DNA of 38,113 bases from Acidobacteriota bacterium (GCA_003223165.1 QHXZ01000033.1:1-38113); one strand, 5' to 3'; positions 25,401-33,751 are shown, counted from the stretch's first letter. Numbers and translations are program-made. The notes: generated from the sequence alone by a model not told the origin.

Positions 25401-26650
25401 CGCGTTCCCTTGTGCACGGCCTCGCCGGCGAGGTGGATGAAATCGCGCTCTCCGCTCTCGAGAAACGCGAACAGCAGAAGGTAATCCCGCAGCTGCCTCG
25501 TGAGCAGGAAGTGTTGCCTCACTCCCTCCCGTCCGTTCGCCCCGAGCCATGCCGCGTAGGCAGGCTCGTTCAAGAGGTGCCTGAGCCAGTAGGCGGTGCC
25601 CTCGATCGAATGCGTCAGCACCCCCGAGCACTTGTGGCTGATCTGGAGGGGCAGGCCGCCGACGGCCCCCGCGATCACCGGCTTCCCCTTCCAGAGCGCC
25701 TCGGTCACGGTGAGCCCGAACCCTTCCCTCAACGACTTTTGCAAGATGATTGTCGACGCCCGCTGGATGGCGTTGATCTCCAGATGGCTCGTCGGCGGCA
25801 AGCAGAGCACCAGGATGTCCTCGTCGCCTTTCGTGCGCTCCTGGACCTCGGCGAGCACCTGGGCTCCCTCGGGGTCATCATCCGCCGGCCCGCCGACGAG
25901 CAGGAGGCGCGCCGAGGCCGATGCGTTCGCCATCCGGAAGGCCTCGATCACTCCCGCGGGATCCTTCAGGCGGTCGAAGCGCGATACCTGGGTCACGATT
26001 GGTTTGTCGGTCGGTATGCGGAGGCGCTCCAGGATCGCCCCGGTCTCCTCGGGCGTGAGCTCCCGGTTCTTGTCGGAGAGAGGATCGATCGAGGGCGCGA
26101 TCAGCATCTGCGGGACCTCGAGGCTGCGCGCGAACGACGGCGCGGAGAAGACGCATGCGTCGTATTGCTTGACGTAGGCCCGGAAGAACTCCCAGACCTC
26201 CGGGTCGGGGCGGGAGAGGTCGATGTGGCAGCGCCAGATCCACTTGTTGCCGAGCGCCTTCCTCTCCCTCACGAGGCCCGCGGGCTGCGGGTCGTGGATG
26301 AAGACGATCCCGGCCTCCAGGCTCAGCGCGGCGAGGTTCTCCTGGAGCGTCACCTCGTAGACCTCGTAGTCCCTGGGTGTCACCGTCGCGGCGGCTCCGT
26401 GCAGCGCGTTGTGGAAGCGCTTGGTGGCCGCGTGGAAGTCCTCTCCTCCCTTGATCACCTCCCACCGGGCATCCACTCCAAGCTGCCGCAGGAGCGGGAC
26501 CATCCGGCTCAGGATCTCCGCCACGCCGCCCCCGACCGCCGTCGCATTCACGTTCAGGACCGATTTCCCCTCGAGCCGACGTCCGAGCAGGTGGAGCTCC
26601 TCGACGGTGTCCGCCCCGACCAAGTCGCGATAATCTTCAAGAGTCGGCAC
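25397..26650 (-). CDS. treT: Trehalose glycosyltransferring synthase (TreT-like GT4)
   Basis: A 417-aa cytoplasmic glycosyltransferase resembling TreT, which makes trehalose from a nucleotide-activated glucose and glucose, reversibly. Family-like segments: the N-terminal SVLNVNATAVGGGVAEILSRMVPLL, the glycogen-phosphorylase/GT4-type RFDRLKDPAGVIEAF, and EGFGLTVTEALWKGKPVIAGAVGG, which holds the conserved nucleotide-sugar site. It starts at GTG 26650 behind GAGGAG and overlaps the DUF5752 gene by 14 nt. Last in a four-gene operon with OtsA and OtsB, it gives the cell a second trehalose route. A trehalose phosphorylase activity is an alternative. The stop shares CTAG with the kinase gene. Confidence 0.85.
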   Translation of the reverse strand: MPTLEDYRDLVGADTVEELHLLGRRLEGKSVLNVNATAVGGGVAEILSRMVPLLRQLGVDARWEVIKGGEDFHAATKRFHNALHGAAATVTPRDYEVYEVTLQENLAALSLEAGIVFIHDPQPAGLVRERKALGNKWIWRCHIDLSRPDPEVWEFFRAYVKQYDACVFSAPSFARSLEVPQMLIAPSIDPLSDKNRELTPEETGAILERLRIPTDKPIVTQVSRFDRLKDPAGVIEAFRMANASASARLLLVGGPADDDPEGAQVLAEVQERTKGDEDILVLCLPPTSHLEINAIQRASTIILQKSLREGFGLTVTEALWKGKPVIAGAVGGLPLQISHKCSGVLTHSIEGTAYWLRHLLNEPAYAAWLGANGREGVRQHFLLTRQLRDYLLLFAFLESGERDFIHLAGEAVHKGTR

Positions 26651-27317
26651 GCGAGATCTCCTCGAGGCGCCGCTCCACCATCCCGACGAGCGCCGAGCGC
26701 AGGCCTTCCAGGGTGTGGGTGTAGGGATCCAGGCCCGACACCCTCCTGGCGAGCGCCTTCTCGTCGAGCTGGGTGACGAGCCAGGTCGCGAAGTCGTTGA
26801 GACCCAAGGGGGGGCTCAGCAGGGCCTCGAAAAGGTGCAGGTAGAGGCTCGAGATGCCGACCCGCCTCAGGCACCCCGCGAAGCCCGCGAGGTCCTGGGC
26901 TTCGTACCACGTGGGGAGGGAGAACCGTATCGCCTCCATGAAGTGGAACTCCTTGCCCTCGGGGACGTCACGGCCCTTCGCGTGCTGCTCGAGATGCGCC
27001 CCGATGGCCCCGATGAGAGCCCGCTTCAGCTCCTCCAGGGAGCTGAAGCGCAGCGTGTCGATCGCGGCGAGCCGTTCCGCCAGCCTCTCGTCCACCAGGA
27101 CATTGCCGACCCAGTAGGCGAAATCGTTCGGAGGCTCGGGCACGAGGTACTGGTGCTGCCGAAGGAAGCGGTGCGTGTGCTGGTAGATGACCGTATCGGG
27201 CGCCGCCTCGAGATGGTCCAGCAGCTCCCTCAGGTTTCTGGCCTTGAGCCCGGTCAGGCGCGTCAGGCAGAGGCGGGTGAAGAAGCGAAACGGTTCCCGC
27301 GCGCGCACGAGCTTCAT
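26637..27317 (-). CDS. DUF5752 family protein
   Basis: A 226-aa, mostly helical protein with no signal peptide or TM. Segments such as FRFFTRLCLTRLTGLKARNLRELL, YQHTHRFLRQHQY, PNDFAYWVGNVLVDERLAERLA and a second similar unit LGLNDFATWLVTQLDEKALARRV suggest two related halves. I assign it to DUF5752, a family I recall from trehalose/TreT clusters; its biochemical role is unknown. It is coupled on both sides: ATGA overlap with otsB upstream and a 14-nt overlap with treT downstream. A regulatory or scaffolding role in trehalose or glucan metabolism is inference. Confidence 0.8.
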   Translation of the reverse strand: MKLVRAREPFRFFTRLCLTRLTGLKARNLRELLDHLEAAPDTVIYQHTHRFLRQHQYLVPEPPNDFAYWVGNVLVDERLAERLAAIDTLRFSSLEELKRALIGAIGAHLEQHAKGRDVPEGKEFHFMEAIRFSLPTWYEAQDLAGFAGCLRRVGISSLYLHLFEALLSPPLGLNDFATWLVTQLDEKALARRVSGLDPYTHTLEGLRSALVGMVERRLEEISRADS

Positions 27318-28099
27318 ACCGCCTCATCCAGGGCGGCCCCGGCCTCGCGCAGGAACCTCGCGACCTGGGCCTGGGACCCGAGGTAGTAGTCGGCCTTGGA
27401 TGCCCGCGGGCGGCCGATCCGGATGGCGACTCCCTTCCCTCCAAGGGCGGCGAAGACGTCCTCGTCGGTCGTGTCGTCGCCGAGCGCGATCGGGAACGGA
27501 TCCCGAAGGCACCGCATCAGGTACCTCGACGCGGCGCCTTTGTGCCACGGCACCTCCGGGACGAGCTCCCAGACCTTGCGCCCGGCGCCCCAGCGGATCG
27601 GCCGGGCGGAGGTCTCGATCTGCAGGCGGGCACGAAGCTTCCTCAGGGGACCCAGGGCGGCGCGCGGCACGCGCCGGTAATGCACGCTGAGGGTCAGCTC
27701 CTTGTTCTCGAGGACCGCCCCGGGAACGCGCGCCAGGTCTCCTGCGATCCTGACCGCCGCGCCTTGCATGACCGGCTTCAGCGAAAGGGCCTCGACGTGG
27801 CGGAAGGATATTCCCGGCCCCTCGATCTCCAGCCCGTGGTTCCCGCAGTAATAGAGCGCGGGGAGGCCGATCCGCGATCGAAGGTCCGAGAGCGAGCGGC
27901 CGCTGAGGATGGCCACTCCGGCGCGCGGCCGGCCCTGGAGCGAGGAGAGGAGCGACCGGATCGCCTCGGGTAGGACGGCCTCGTCGTGCCTGCCGGCCAG
28001 GGGGGCCAGGGTTCCGTCGAAGTCGAGCAGAAAGAGGACCCTCCTTTGAGTCGCGATCAGGCTTCGGACGCGCGGCCATTCGGGCCACAGGTTGCGCAC
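27314..28099 (-). CDS. otsB: Trehalose-6-phosphate phosphatase
   Basis: A 261-aa HAD-superfamily enzyme that removes phosphate from trehalose 6-phosphate. HAD motif I is LFLLDFDGTLAP, with the nucleophile and acid/base Asp; the motif II region is AILSGRSLSDL; YYCGNHGLEIEG is typical of the OtsB cap; HKGAASRYLM supplies the motif III Lys; and the motif IV region is GDDTTDEDVF. Start is GTG 28099, 4 nt after the otsA stop, with GAGTGAGGG serving as ribosome binding site. The stop overlaps the DUF5752 gene as ATGA. It works directly with the upstream OtsA. Confidence 0.93.
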   Translation of the reverse strand: MRNLWPEWPRVRSLIATQRRVLFLLDFDGTLAPLAGRHDEAVLPEAIRSLLSSLQGRPRAGVAILSGRSLSDLRSRIGLPALYYCGNHGLEIEGPGISFRHVEALSLKPVMQGAAVRIAGDLARVPGAVLENKELTLSVHYRRVPRAALGPLRKLRARLQIETSARPIRWGAGRKVWELVPEVPWHKGAASRYLMRCLRDPFPIALGDDTTDEDVFAALGGKGVAIRIGRPRASKADYYLGSQAQVARFLREAGAALDEAV

Positions 28100-28103
28100 G
28101 CCC

Positions 28104-30005
28104 TCACTCGTTCCCGGCGGCCCTCTGGTCGAGCCTGACCCGCGACAGCGCCTCGACCAGGTTGCCCGCCCAGCGGTAGATGTTGTGCTCCCGTACCGTC
28201 GCCCGCATCTTCGTCATGCGAGAGGCCTTCTCCTCCTGATCCATCTGCAGGGCCTGGCGCATGGCTTCGGTCATCTCCTCCACATCGTAGGGATTGACGA
28301 TCAAGGCGTCCCTCAGCTCCCGCGAGGCCCCGGTGAAACGGCTCAGGATCAGGACGCCGCCGTTGTCGTCGCGCGAGGCGACGAACTCCTTGGCGACGAG
28401 GTTCATCCCGTCGTGCAGGGACGTGACCATGCAGAAATCGGCGTGCCGGTAGAAGGGCAGGATCTCCCGATGGCTGTGGTGCCGCTTCAGGAACAGGATG
28501 GGCCTCCACACCCCGTCCTTGAATCTCCCGTTGATCCGCTCCGCCTCGGACTCCACCTCCGCCAGGAAGTCGTGGTAACGCTTGATGTGGGTGCGGCTGG
28601 GAGCCCCGACCTGGACGAAGGTCATCTCCTTGCGGTAGGCGGGGTATTTCTCCAGGAAGCGCTCGATGGCCCGGAAGCGCTCCAGGACGCCCTTGGTGTA
28701 ATCCATCCTCTCGACGCCGACGCCCAGGTGCCGCCCGGTCATCCCCAGCCCCTTGAGGAACGCCTCTCGATCCGGCTCCGGGGGGTGCTCGGAGCGGACG
28801 TCCTGAAAGGCATTGGGGAAGGCGACGCTGATCGGGAAGGGCGCGACGACCGTCGCGTGGCCCCCTCGCTGGACCTCGAACCGCTCCCAGTCCACGCGGG
28901 ATTCCAGCGTGCGGTCGACGGTCTCGAGGAAGTTGTTGCAGTGGAACTGGGTATGAAACCCGATGAGGTCCGCTCCCAGCATCCCGAGGAGGAGCTCCCG
29001 CCTCCAGGGGCAGATTCCGAAGGCCTCCGGGTTCGGCCAGGGAATGTGCCAGAAAATCGCGATCCTCGCGTCGGGCCGCCTCCGCTTGAGGAGAGCGGGC
29101 AGCAGGGCCAGGTGGTAATCCTGGATCAGGACGCACGGCTCCCCGAGCCGCTCCAGTTCGCTCAGCGTGGCCTCTGCGAACGTCCGGTTGGCCTGTTCGT
29201 AGTGGGCCCAGTCCTCCGGCCTGAACAGGGGCCTGGTGTGGGCGATGTGGCAGAGGGGCCAGAGCCCCTCGTTCGCAAACCCATAGTAGTAGCCCTCCTC
29301 CTCGTCCTTCGCGAGGGCCACCCTCTTGAGCGTGTAGAGAGGATCCTCGGGGGGGACCTTGATCCGGTTCCCTTCCTCGACGACGTCCCAATCGGCATCC
29401 CCGGCACCGTGCGCGATCCAGGTCCCGCCGCTGGCCCTCAGGACCGGGTCGAGCGCCGTGACCAGGCCGCCGGCCGGTACGATGCACTCCAGCCCGAGAC
29501 CGCGGCGGACGTGCATGTAGGGCTCCCGGTTGGACACCACGATGAGCGGCTTCCCCTGGAGCCTCTGGCGCACGTGCTCGCTCAGCCGGTCGGGCGTCCA
29601 CTGGGCTTCCGCCGCCTGCCTGAGCCTGGCTTCCTCCTCGGCCGCGGCCCTGGCGCGGGAGAGCTGCCTGGAGAACCTCTCGACCTCCCGTGCCAGCGGG
29701 TCGAAGAGTCGGACATTCGGAAGATCCGGGCGCACGTGCTCCTCGCCCGTGCGCAGTTGTCTCATCCATAGCGCCATCTGGGCGATGGGACCCGCGATGC
29801 TCCAGCGCAGGACCAGGAGCGTCACGAAGACGATCGCGACCGCCTCGGCGAGAGCCTTGAAGAAAGCCGCGCGCCATGCCGTCCAGTCGGGGGCCGCGAT
29901 CGCGGCCGGGCCCTGTCCGCCTCCCTCTTGAAAATGGGCCGCCAGGAAGGCCGCCGCCAGGGCCACGACGGCCAGCGAGATGACGAGCCTGCGCGTGATT
30001 CGCAT
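28104..30005 (-). CDS. otsA: Membrane-anchored trehalose-6-phosphate synthase with HAMP-like region
   Basis: A 633-aa protein. An N-terminal helix (about 7-23) and a second TM (about 48-68) flank a short loop; then follow a HAMP-like segment (SIAGPIAQMALWMRQLRTGEE to LAREVERFSRQL), a coiled coil rich in Ala/Glu/Arg (about 118-145) and a full GT20 domain: PLIVVSNREPY, GGLVTALDPVL, IQDYHLALLP, FWHIPWPNPE, DLIGFHTQFH, RMDYTKGVLERF and DGMNLVAKEF. It makes trehalose 6-phosphate from UDP- or ADP-glucose and glucose 6-phosphate. The usual enzyme is soluble and about 470 aa, so the anchor is an added module. An in-frame TGA lies just upstream of the ATG; no ribosome binding site is evident, and tandem hairpins precede it. 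First gene of the trehalose operon. Confidence 0.93.
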   Translation of the reverse strand: MRITRRLVISLAVVALAAAFLAAHFQEGGGQGPAAIAAPDWTAWRAAFFKALAEAVAIVFVTLLVLRWSIAGPIAQMALWMRQLRTGEEHVRPDLPNVRLFDPLAREVERFSRQLSRARAAAEEEARLRQAAEAQWTPDRLSEHVRQRLQGKPLIVVSNREPYMHVRRGLGLECIVPAGGLVTALDPVLRASGGTWIAHGAGDADWDVVEEGNRIKVPPEDPLYTLKRVALAKDEEEGYYYGFANEGLWPLCHIAHTRPLFRPEDWAHYEQANRTFAEATLSELERLGEPCVLIQDYHLALLPALLKRRRPDARIAIFWHIPWPNPEAFGICPWRRELLLGMLGADLIGFHTQFHCNNFLETVDRTLESRVDWERFEVQRGGHATVVAPFPISVAFPNAFQDVRSEHPPEPDREAFLKGLGMTGRHLGVGVERMDYTKGVLERFRAIERFLEKYPAYRKEMTFVQVGAPSRTHIKRYHDFLAEVESEAERINGRFKDGVWRPILFLKRHHSHREILPFYRHADFCMVTSLHDGMNLVAKEFVASRDDNGGVLILSRFTGASRELRDALIVNPYDVEEMTEAMRQALQMDQEEKASRMTKMRATVREHNIYRWAGNLVEALSRVRLDQRAAGNE

Positions 30006-30022
30006 GGAGGGAAGCCCCCGCT

Positions 30023-30068
30023 GTCACGGGCGGGCCCCGGAATCTCGGGGGCCGGGCCCGCCCGTGAC
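30023..30068 (-). terminator. 15-bp perfect hairpin upstream of otsA
   Basis: GTCACGGGCGGGCCC and GGGCCCGCCCGTGAC are perfect arms with a 16-nt GC-rich loop. It is the second of two tandem hairpins after the beta-barrel gene and ends 18 nt before otsA. Terminator, or attenuator for the trehalose operon. No T-tract. Confidence 0.55.
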
Positions 30069-30072
30069 GCTT

Positions 30073-30101
30073 GCGCCGGATCGTTAGGGGCGATCCGGCG
30101 C
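30073..30101 (-). terminator. 11-bp perfect hairpin after the beta-barrel gene
   Basis: GCGCCGGATCG and CGATCCGGCGC form a perfect stem with a 7-nt loop, 12 nt after the stop at 30114. First of the tandem pair; best read as terminator of the outer-membrane protein transcript. Confidence 0.55.
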
Positions 30102-30113
30102 CAGGCACCGATC

Positions 30114-30608
30114 TCAGAACCGGACGCCGACGCCCAGCACCGCCTCGGAGTCATCGGCCAGGACGACCTTCATCTGGCCGTAGGGACGTACGTCCCCCTT
30201 CCTGGCGCCGATGCCGAGCACCAGGTTGACGCCAGGGTCGGTATCGTGGGCCGTTCCGGGAGAGGTCCTGTCCCTGAAGATCAGGGTCGGCCCGGCGCCG
30301 GCCCAGAACGTGTACGGCTCACCGCTGGGGAAGTCGTAGTGGAAATCGAAGCTCACCGCCGTCCGATCGCCCGAGTCGGCGGCGAAGGCGTGCTCGAGGT
30401 TGGGGTTCCCGAACCAGCGGTTCGTGGTCCCGACGCCGAACAGCGCCTCGGCGCCCAGGAAGGGCTCGTCGACATCGCTGTAGGTACCACCCCGCACGCC
30501 GAAATCGGTCTTCGCGTGGCCGGGTGCGATCGAAAGGAGACCGGTGAGAGCGCCGGCGCTTGCGAGCAACAGACCACGGACAAAGCGCGACCTGCGAGTC
30601 TTCGTCAT
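30114..30608 (-). CDS. Small outer-membrane beta-barrel-like protein
   Basis: A 164-aa exported protein. The start at 30608 (MTKTRRSRF) is chosen for AAGGAGGT just upstream, instead of the ORF-track start at 30647. The signal peptide (about 1-33) ends near GHA. The mature part has alternating strands (FGVRGGTYSD, EALFGVG, AVSFDFHYDF, YTFWAGAGPTLIF, NLVLGIGA, PYGQMKVVL) and ends LGVGVRF, with the terminal Phe typical of barrel proteins. The size suggests an eight-stranded barrel. Function unknown. It follows the double-BON lipoprotein gene on the same strand, so an envelope-stress context is plausible. Confidence 0.78.
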   Translation of the reverse strand: MTKTRRSRFVRGLLLASAGALTGLLSIAPGHAKTDFGVRGGTYSDVDEPFLGAEALFGVGTTNRWFGNPNLEHAFAADSGDRTAVSFDFHYDFPSGEPYTFWAGAGPTLIFRDRTSPGTAHDTDPGVNLVLGIGARKGDVRPYGQMKVVLADDSEAVLGVGVRF

Positions 30609-30660
30609 CCTGACCTCCTTGCGGCAGGCAGACACTGCGCCGCTCAAAAGGTGTGATCCC

Positions 30661-30676
30661 TCCCGCAGACGCGGGA
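30661..30676 (-). terminator. Small hairpin after the BON gene
   Basis: TCCCGC and GCGGGA form a 6-bp stem with a 4-nt loop, 12 nt after the BON-protein stop. Weak terminator candidate. Confidence 0.35.
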
Positions 30677-30688
30677 AGCTCGTTCGTA

Positions 30689-31273
30689 TCAGCCGCGGAC
30701 CTGCAGCCGGTTCACGACATCCTTGACGCCGTCGGCGTCACGGGCGACCCGGGTGGCGAGCTGGCGCTCGGCCTCCGAGGCGACCTCGCCGGTCAGCGTC
30801 ACCGTGCCGCGCTCGGTGTGGACGGTGATGTGGGAGCCCTTCACGCCCCGCTGGAAGGCCAGCGCCATCTTGACCGTGGCGGTCGTCGAGGCATCGTGCA
30901 CCGCTTCGCCGAAGCTCTTCTCCGCCTCGTCCGGTCCCTCCCCGCTGTCCGAGGCCACCAGCAGATCGTCACGGACCTCCGTGACTCCGTCGGCGTTCCG
31001 GGCGATCTCGACGGCGAGATCACGGTGGATGTCGCTCGGGACGGATCCGTGCAGCGTCACGACGCCGTCACGGGTGTCGACGTTGATGCGGAACGGGTTG
31101 AGGTGCCGGCTGAACAGGTAGGTCGTCTTGATGCGCATCGTGATCGACGCGTCGTGAATCGCGTCGCCCGCGGTGCGCCGCCCGACACTCTGGGACGAAG
31201 AGAGCGAGCAACCCGAAGAGAGCGCCGCGACGACCAGAAGTGTCATGATCGTGTGAGCGATTCGGCGATCCAT
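30689..31273 (-). CDS. Double-BON-domain envelope protein (OsmY-like, probable lipoprotein)
   Basis: A 194-aa protein with an N-terminal hydrophobic signal ending LSSGC, a lipobox-like site. Two BON domains follow: about 35-105 (DAIHDASITMRIKTTYL, INVDTRDGVVTLHGSVPS, ARNADGVTEVRDDL) and about 115-193 (EAVHDASTTATVKMALAF, ITVHTERGTVTLTGEVAS, ARDADGVKDVVNRLQV). BON domains bind membrane surfaces or phospholipids and are typical of osmotic and envelope stress proteins such as OsmY. The start has AAGGAGG five bases upstream. The nearby trehalose operon would fit an osmotic-stress theme, but shared control is not shown. Confidence 0.9.
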   Translation of the reverse strand: MDRRIAHTIMTLLVVAALSSGCSLSSSQSVGRRTAGDAIHDASITMRIKTTYLFSRHLNPFRINVDTRDGVVTLHGSVPSDIHRDLAVEIARNADGVTEVRDDLLVASDSGEGPDEAEKSFGEAVHDASTTATVKMALAFQRGVKGSHITVHTERGTVTLTGEVASEAERQLATRVARDADGVKDVVNRLQVRG

Positions 31274-31467
31274 CGTTCCCTCCTTTTCGGCCCCGATCGA
31301 CGTGTGAGGCGTGGGTCCAGAGGGGAACGATCGGAGGCCGGCGGATTGGATTGGCTGAGCGCCGCGGTCATGCCAGCAAGCCCGATGCCAGATGGGCCGG
31401 CGCGCAGGGATCGGAGTGCTAAGTCGTGCGGGTTCAGTCGGCTGGCGGCGACGGCCTCGGGAGCGGG

Positions 31468-31489
31468 CCTGTCCCGTCCCGGGAACAGG
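31468..31489 (-). terminator. Bulged hairpin after the vWA lipoprotein gene
   Basis: CCTGT-CCC pairs with GGG-A-ACAGG around a 5-nt loop. It lies 54 nt after the stop at 31543 in a 269-bp gap in which I see no gene. Weak candidate. Confidence 0.3.
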
Positions 31490-31542
31490 ATGTCCTCTCG
31501 CGTGGAATCAGATCTCGCCTCGGGGTGGGGGCGTGCGGAGGC

Positions 31543-32322
31543 TCAAGTGCCGATCGAACGCACCCGGTAGTCCACGTTGTGCTGCACCCAGGCCCACAGC
31601 CGCTCCTGGCTCTCCAGCGCGCTGCCCGGCTGCATTTGGGCCTTCCAGCCCTTCATGATTTCTGCGTCGACGGTCCAGAGCCTCACGCGCTGGTGCGGCA
31701 CCAGCTCGCGCCAGTTCTTCCCTACCTGGGGCGAGACGTAGGCGAGCCGCACGGTCATGCGCCGGGACAGGTACTCCAGAGGCGTCAGGTCGATCCGCTT
31801 GTAGAGGGCCTGGGGACCGGCCTTCGCCCGCGCCACGGTGACGTCGGGAATACCGTCCGTGACCACCGTCAGGGTGATCGGGGCGAGGACGAGGTTGCGC
31901 TCCTTCACGATCCGGGCCACCTGCTGGAAGAAGGGGTTGTAGTCGGTCAGGGAGTCGCTGGTGGGAAACCACTTCCTCAGGCTGTGCTCGATCTCCTGGA
32001 CACTTTTGCCCGTGAAGTCCTGGATCGGATGGAAGGCCTTCGGCTCGTTGGGATCCTTGCCGCCGATCGCCCCGACGAACAGCTCCCGCGGCTTGTCGAG
32101 GCCCCCGAGCTCGTGGAGATGGCCGTAGATGTAGTACGCCAGGAAGGTCATGGCGTCGTTGTAAGACCCTCCGCGTTGAAAGGAGCCGCTGGTGTCGACG
32201 CCCACGAACAGGGTCGTGCGCGGCTTCCGCTCGCTCGATTCGAGGCCGCAGCCGGTTGCAAGGAGGGCGATGACGGCGACGGCAGCCGCGAAGCCGCGGG
32301 CACTCCTCGGTGTGCGCATCAT
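31543..32322 (-). CDS. vWA-domain lipoprotein, unknown function
   Basis: A 259-aa protein embedded at the end of a long ORF on the track. The start at 32322 (MMRTPRSARG) overlaps the stop of the upstream gene as ATGA. The lipoprotein signal ends ALLATGC. The body is a von Willebrand A-like domain: strand 1 with MIDAS motif FVGVDTSGSF, then LVLAPITLTVVTDGIPD supplying the later metal-site residues. vWA domains mediate metal-dependent protein contacts. It is translationally coupled to a multi-TM protein, so the two probably form an envelope complex. The C-terminal region (about 200-259, with RLWAWVQHNVDYRV) is not recognised. Confidence 0.82.
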   Translation of the reverse strand: MMRTPRSARGFAAAVAVIALLATGCGLESSERKPRTTLFVGVDTSGSFQRGGSYNDAMTFLAYYIYGHLHELGGLDKPRELFVGAIGGKDPNEPKAFHPIQDFTGKSVQEIEHSLRKWFPTSDSLTDYNPFFQQVARIVKERNLVLAPITLTVVTDGIPDVTVARAKAGPQALYKRIDLTPLEYLSRRMTVRLAYVSPQVGKNWRELVPHQRVRLWTVDAEIMKGWKAQMQPGSALESQERLWAWVQHNVDYRVRSIGT

Positions 32323-33557
32323 TGACTCTCCGCCCCCTTGGGCTGCAGCCGGATGACGTTGGCGATCTCCCTGGATTCCATGATGTCGTTCAGGCTCTTC
32401 AACGGAAGGTTGATGACCGGCTTCGACGCCACCAGGATCATGGCGAAGTTCAAGGCCGCCGCCAGGACGTGCAGGAAGGGAAGCGCGAGGTACTCCAGGA
32501 TCTCGTGCGACTTGGCGTGCAGCCAGTCGGTCTCCGCCTTGAAATCCTGGATCAGCTGGTGCCAGCAGCTCACCCGCTCCTCCTCTCGCGGCTCGGGTGC
32601 CCGACGCTCCCCCTGGGGCATCGGCTGGCGGGAGATGAAGGCCAGGAGCGACGGCGTGCCGAACTGCCCGAACAGGAACCAGGTCATGCCGCGGATGCCG
32701 ATCCATCCGAACGTCGCCACCGTAAGGGTGAAGCCGATTCCCAGGCGGAAGCGCTCGCCGGTCTGCTGCGCGATCCAGGGCGTGATCGCGTCCACCAGCT
32801 CGCGATAGAGGAACATCACCTCGAAGAACATCACGAACAGCTCGACCAGGACCATCTGGACGATCAGCTTGAAATCCCGCTTCTTGAAGCTGTCCAGGAG
32901 GGCCTGGATGCAGGCGAAGCTGCCCATGATCAGCATGAGCAGGAACAGGAACAGGACCGGCGCGGCGAAGCGCGGCGCCTCCATGCCGACCAGGTCGGCC
33001 AGGACCTCCGACACCGTCGGGAACAAGGTGTAGGTGAAGATCGTGCCCTCGAGCAGCGACCAGAACAGCAGCATCACGAAGGCGATCCAGGGCACCCCGG
33101 GCTGGAAGTAGCTCCTGGAGAGCCTGCCGGTCAGCGTGAACGGCGCGATCAGGATCTGCCGGAACGCTTCCATCACCAGTCGCAGGGCGAAGCGCGCCAG
33201 CGTCAGGACCCAGCCGATGGCGACCACCACCAGCCGGAAGAGGCCCACCCAGTAGAACCAGACCGCCCTGGCCGCGTCCCACCAGCTCAGCACCACCATT
33301 CCGATGAACCTGACGCGGGTCGAACGGAAGGGAACCGTGTAGAGCGACAGGAGCGTGCACCAGATGGCGGCGACGAAGAGCATGGCCGGCAGGAGGAGAA
33401 GGGTGCACTTCCATACGGCGGCCCAGTCGGAGGTCGACGTGAGGAAAAAGTCCATGAACGCCCGCTGCATCGCCGGTATCCAGGCGATGGGCGCAAGGAG
33501 CATCCGGAGGACAGCCTGCAAGCGGTCGGCGTCCGCGGCAACAGCAATATTCAGCAT
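32319..33557 (-). CDS. Multi-TM conserved membrane protein, unknown function
   Basis: A 412-aa inner-membrane protein with about seven to nine hydrophobic segments: LLLLPAMLFVAAIWCTLLSLY near 55, FRLVVVAIGWVLTLARFALRLV near 110, WIAFVMLLFWSLLEGTIF near 160, VLFLFLLMLIMGSFACI near 200, VLVELFVMFFEVMFLY near 235, FGWIGIRGMTWFLF near 275, and LHVLAAALNFAMILVAS near 370. A polar stretch (about 300-350) is probably cytoplasmic. I recognise no family. GGGAGGGG precedes ATG 33557, and a promoter lies at 33603-33630. It overlaps the vWA lipoprotein gene by 4 nt; the pair looks like a dedicated two-gene envelope system. Confidence 0.82.
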   Translation of the reverse strand: MLNIAVAADADRLQAVLRMLLAPIAWIPAMQRAFMDFFLTSTSDWAAVWKCTLLLLPAMLFVAAIWCTLLSLYTVPFRSTRVRFIGMVVLSWWDAARAVWFYWVGLFRLVVVAIGWVLTLARFALRLVMEAFRQILIAPFTLTGRLSRSYFQPGVPWIAFVMLLFWSLLEGTIFTYTLFPTVSEVLADLVGMEAPRFAAPVLFLFLLMLIMGSFACIQALLDSFKKRDFKLIVQMVLVELFVMFFEVMFLYRELVDAITPWIAQQTGERFRLGIGFTLTVATFGWIGIRGMTWFLFGQFGTPSLLAFISRQPMPQGERRAPEPREEERVSCWHQLIQDFKAETDWLHAKSHEILEYLALPFLHVLAAALNFAMILVASKPVINLPLKSLNDIMESREIANVIRLQPKGAESQ

Positions 33558-33602
33558 CGGCCCCTCCCTGGGCTCGGATCCAAAACTTGGACTTACGAGC
33601 AG

Positions 33603-33630
33603 AAGATAGTTTTCGTGGCGGCAGAGTCAA
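33603..33630 (-). promoter_or_regulatory. Promoter for the membrane protein/vWA operon
   Basis: Minus strand TTGACT (33625-33630), 16 nt, TATCTT (33603-33608). The -35 matches five of six consensus bases and the -10 four of six. The predicted leader is about 38 nt. Confidence 0.5.
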
Positions 33631-33751
33631 GGGGAGAAGGCGTGGCATTACCAAATTGCAATCCATCCTGGCGCCCTCGGTCACCTATACTTAGTGGTGA
33701 GGTGCAGTCCGGGACCGCCGTGGGCCCGGGCCAATCGTTCCGGAGGTCACC

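Noticed and set aside
33643-33660. Sigma-54-like TGGCA...TTGCA upstream of the rhodanese gene
   Set aside because: The GG-to-GC distance is 2 nt longer than the strict sigma-54 spacing.
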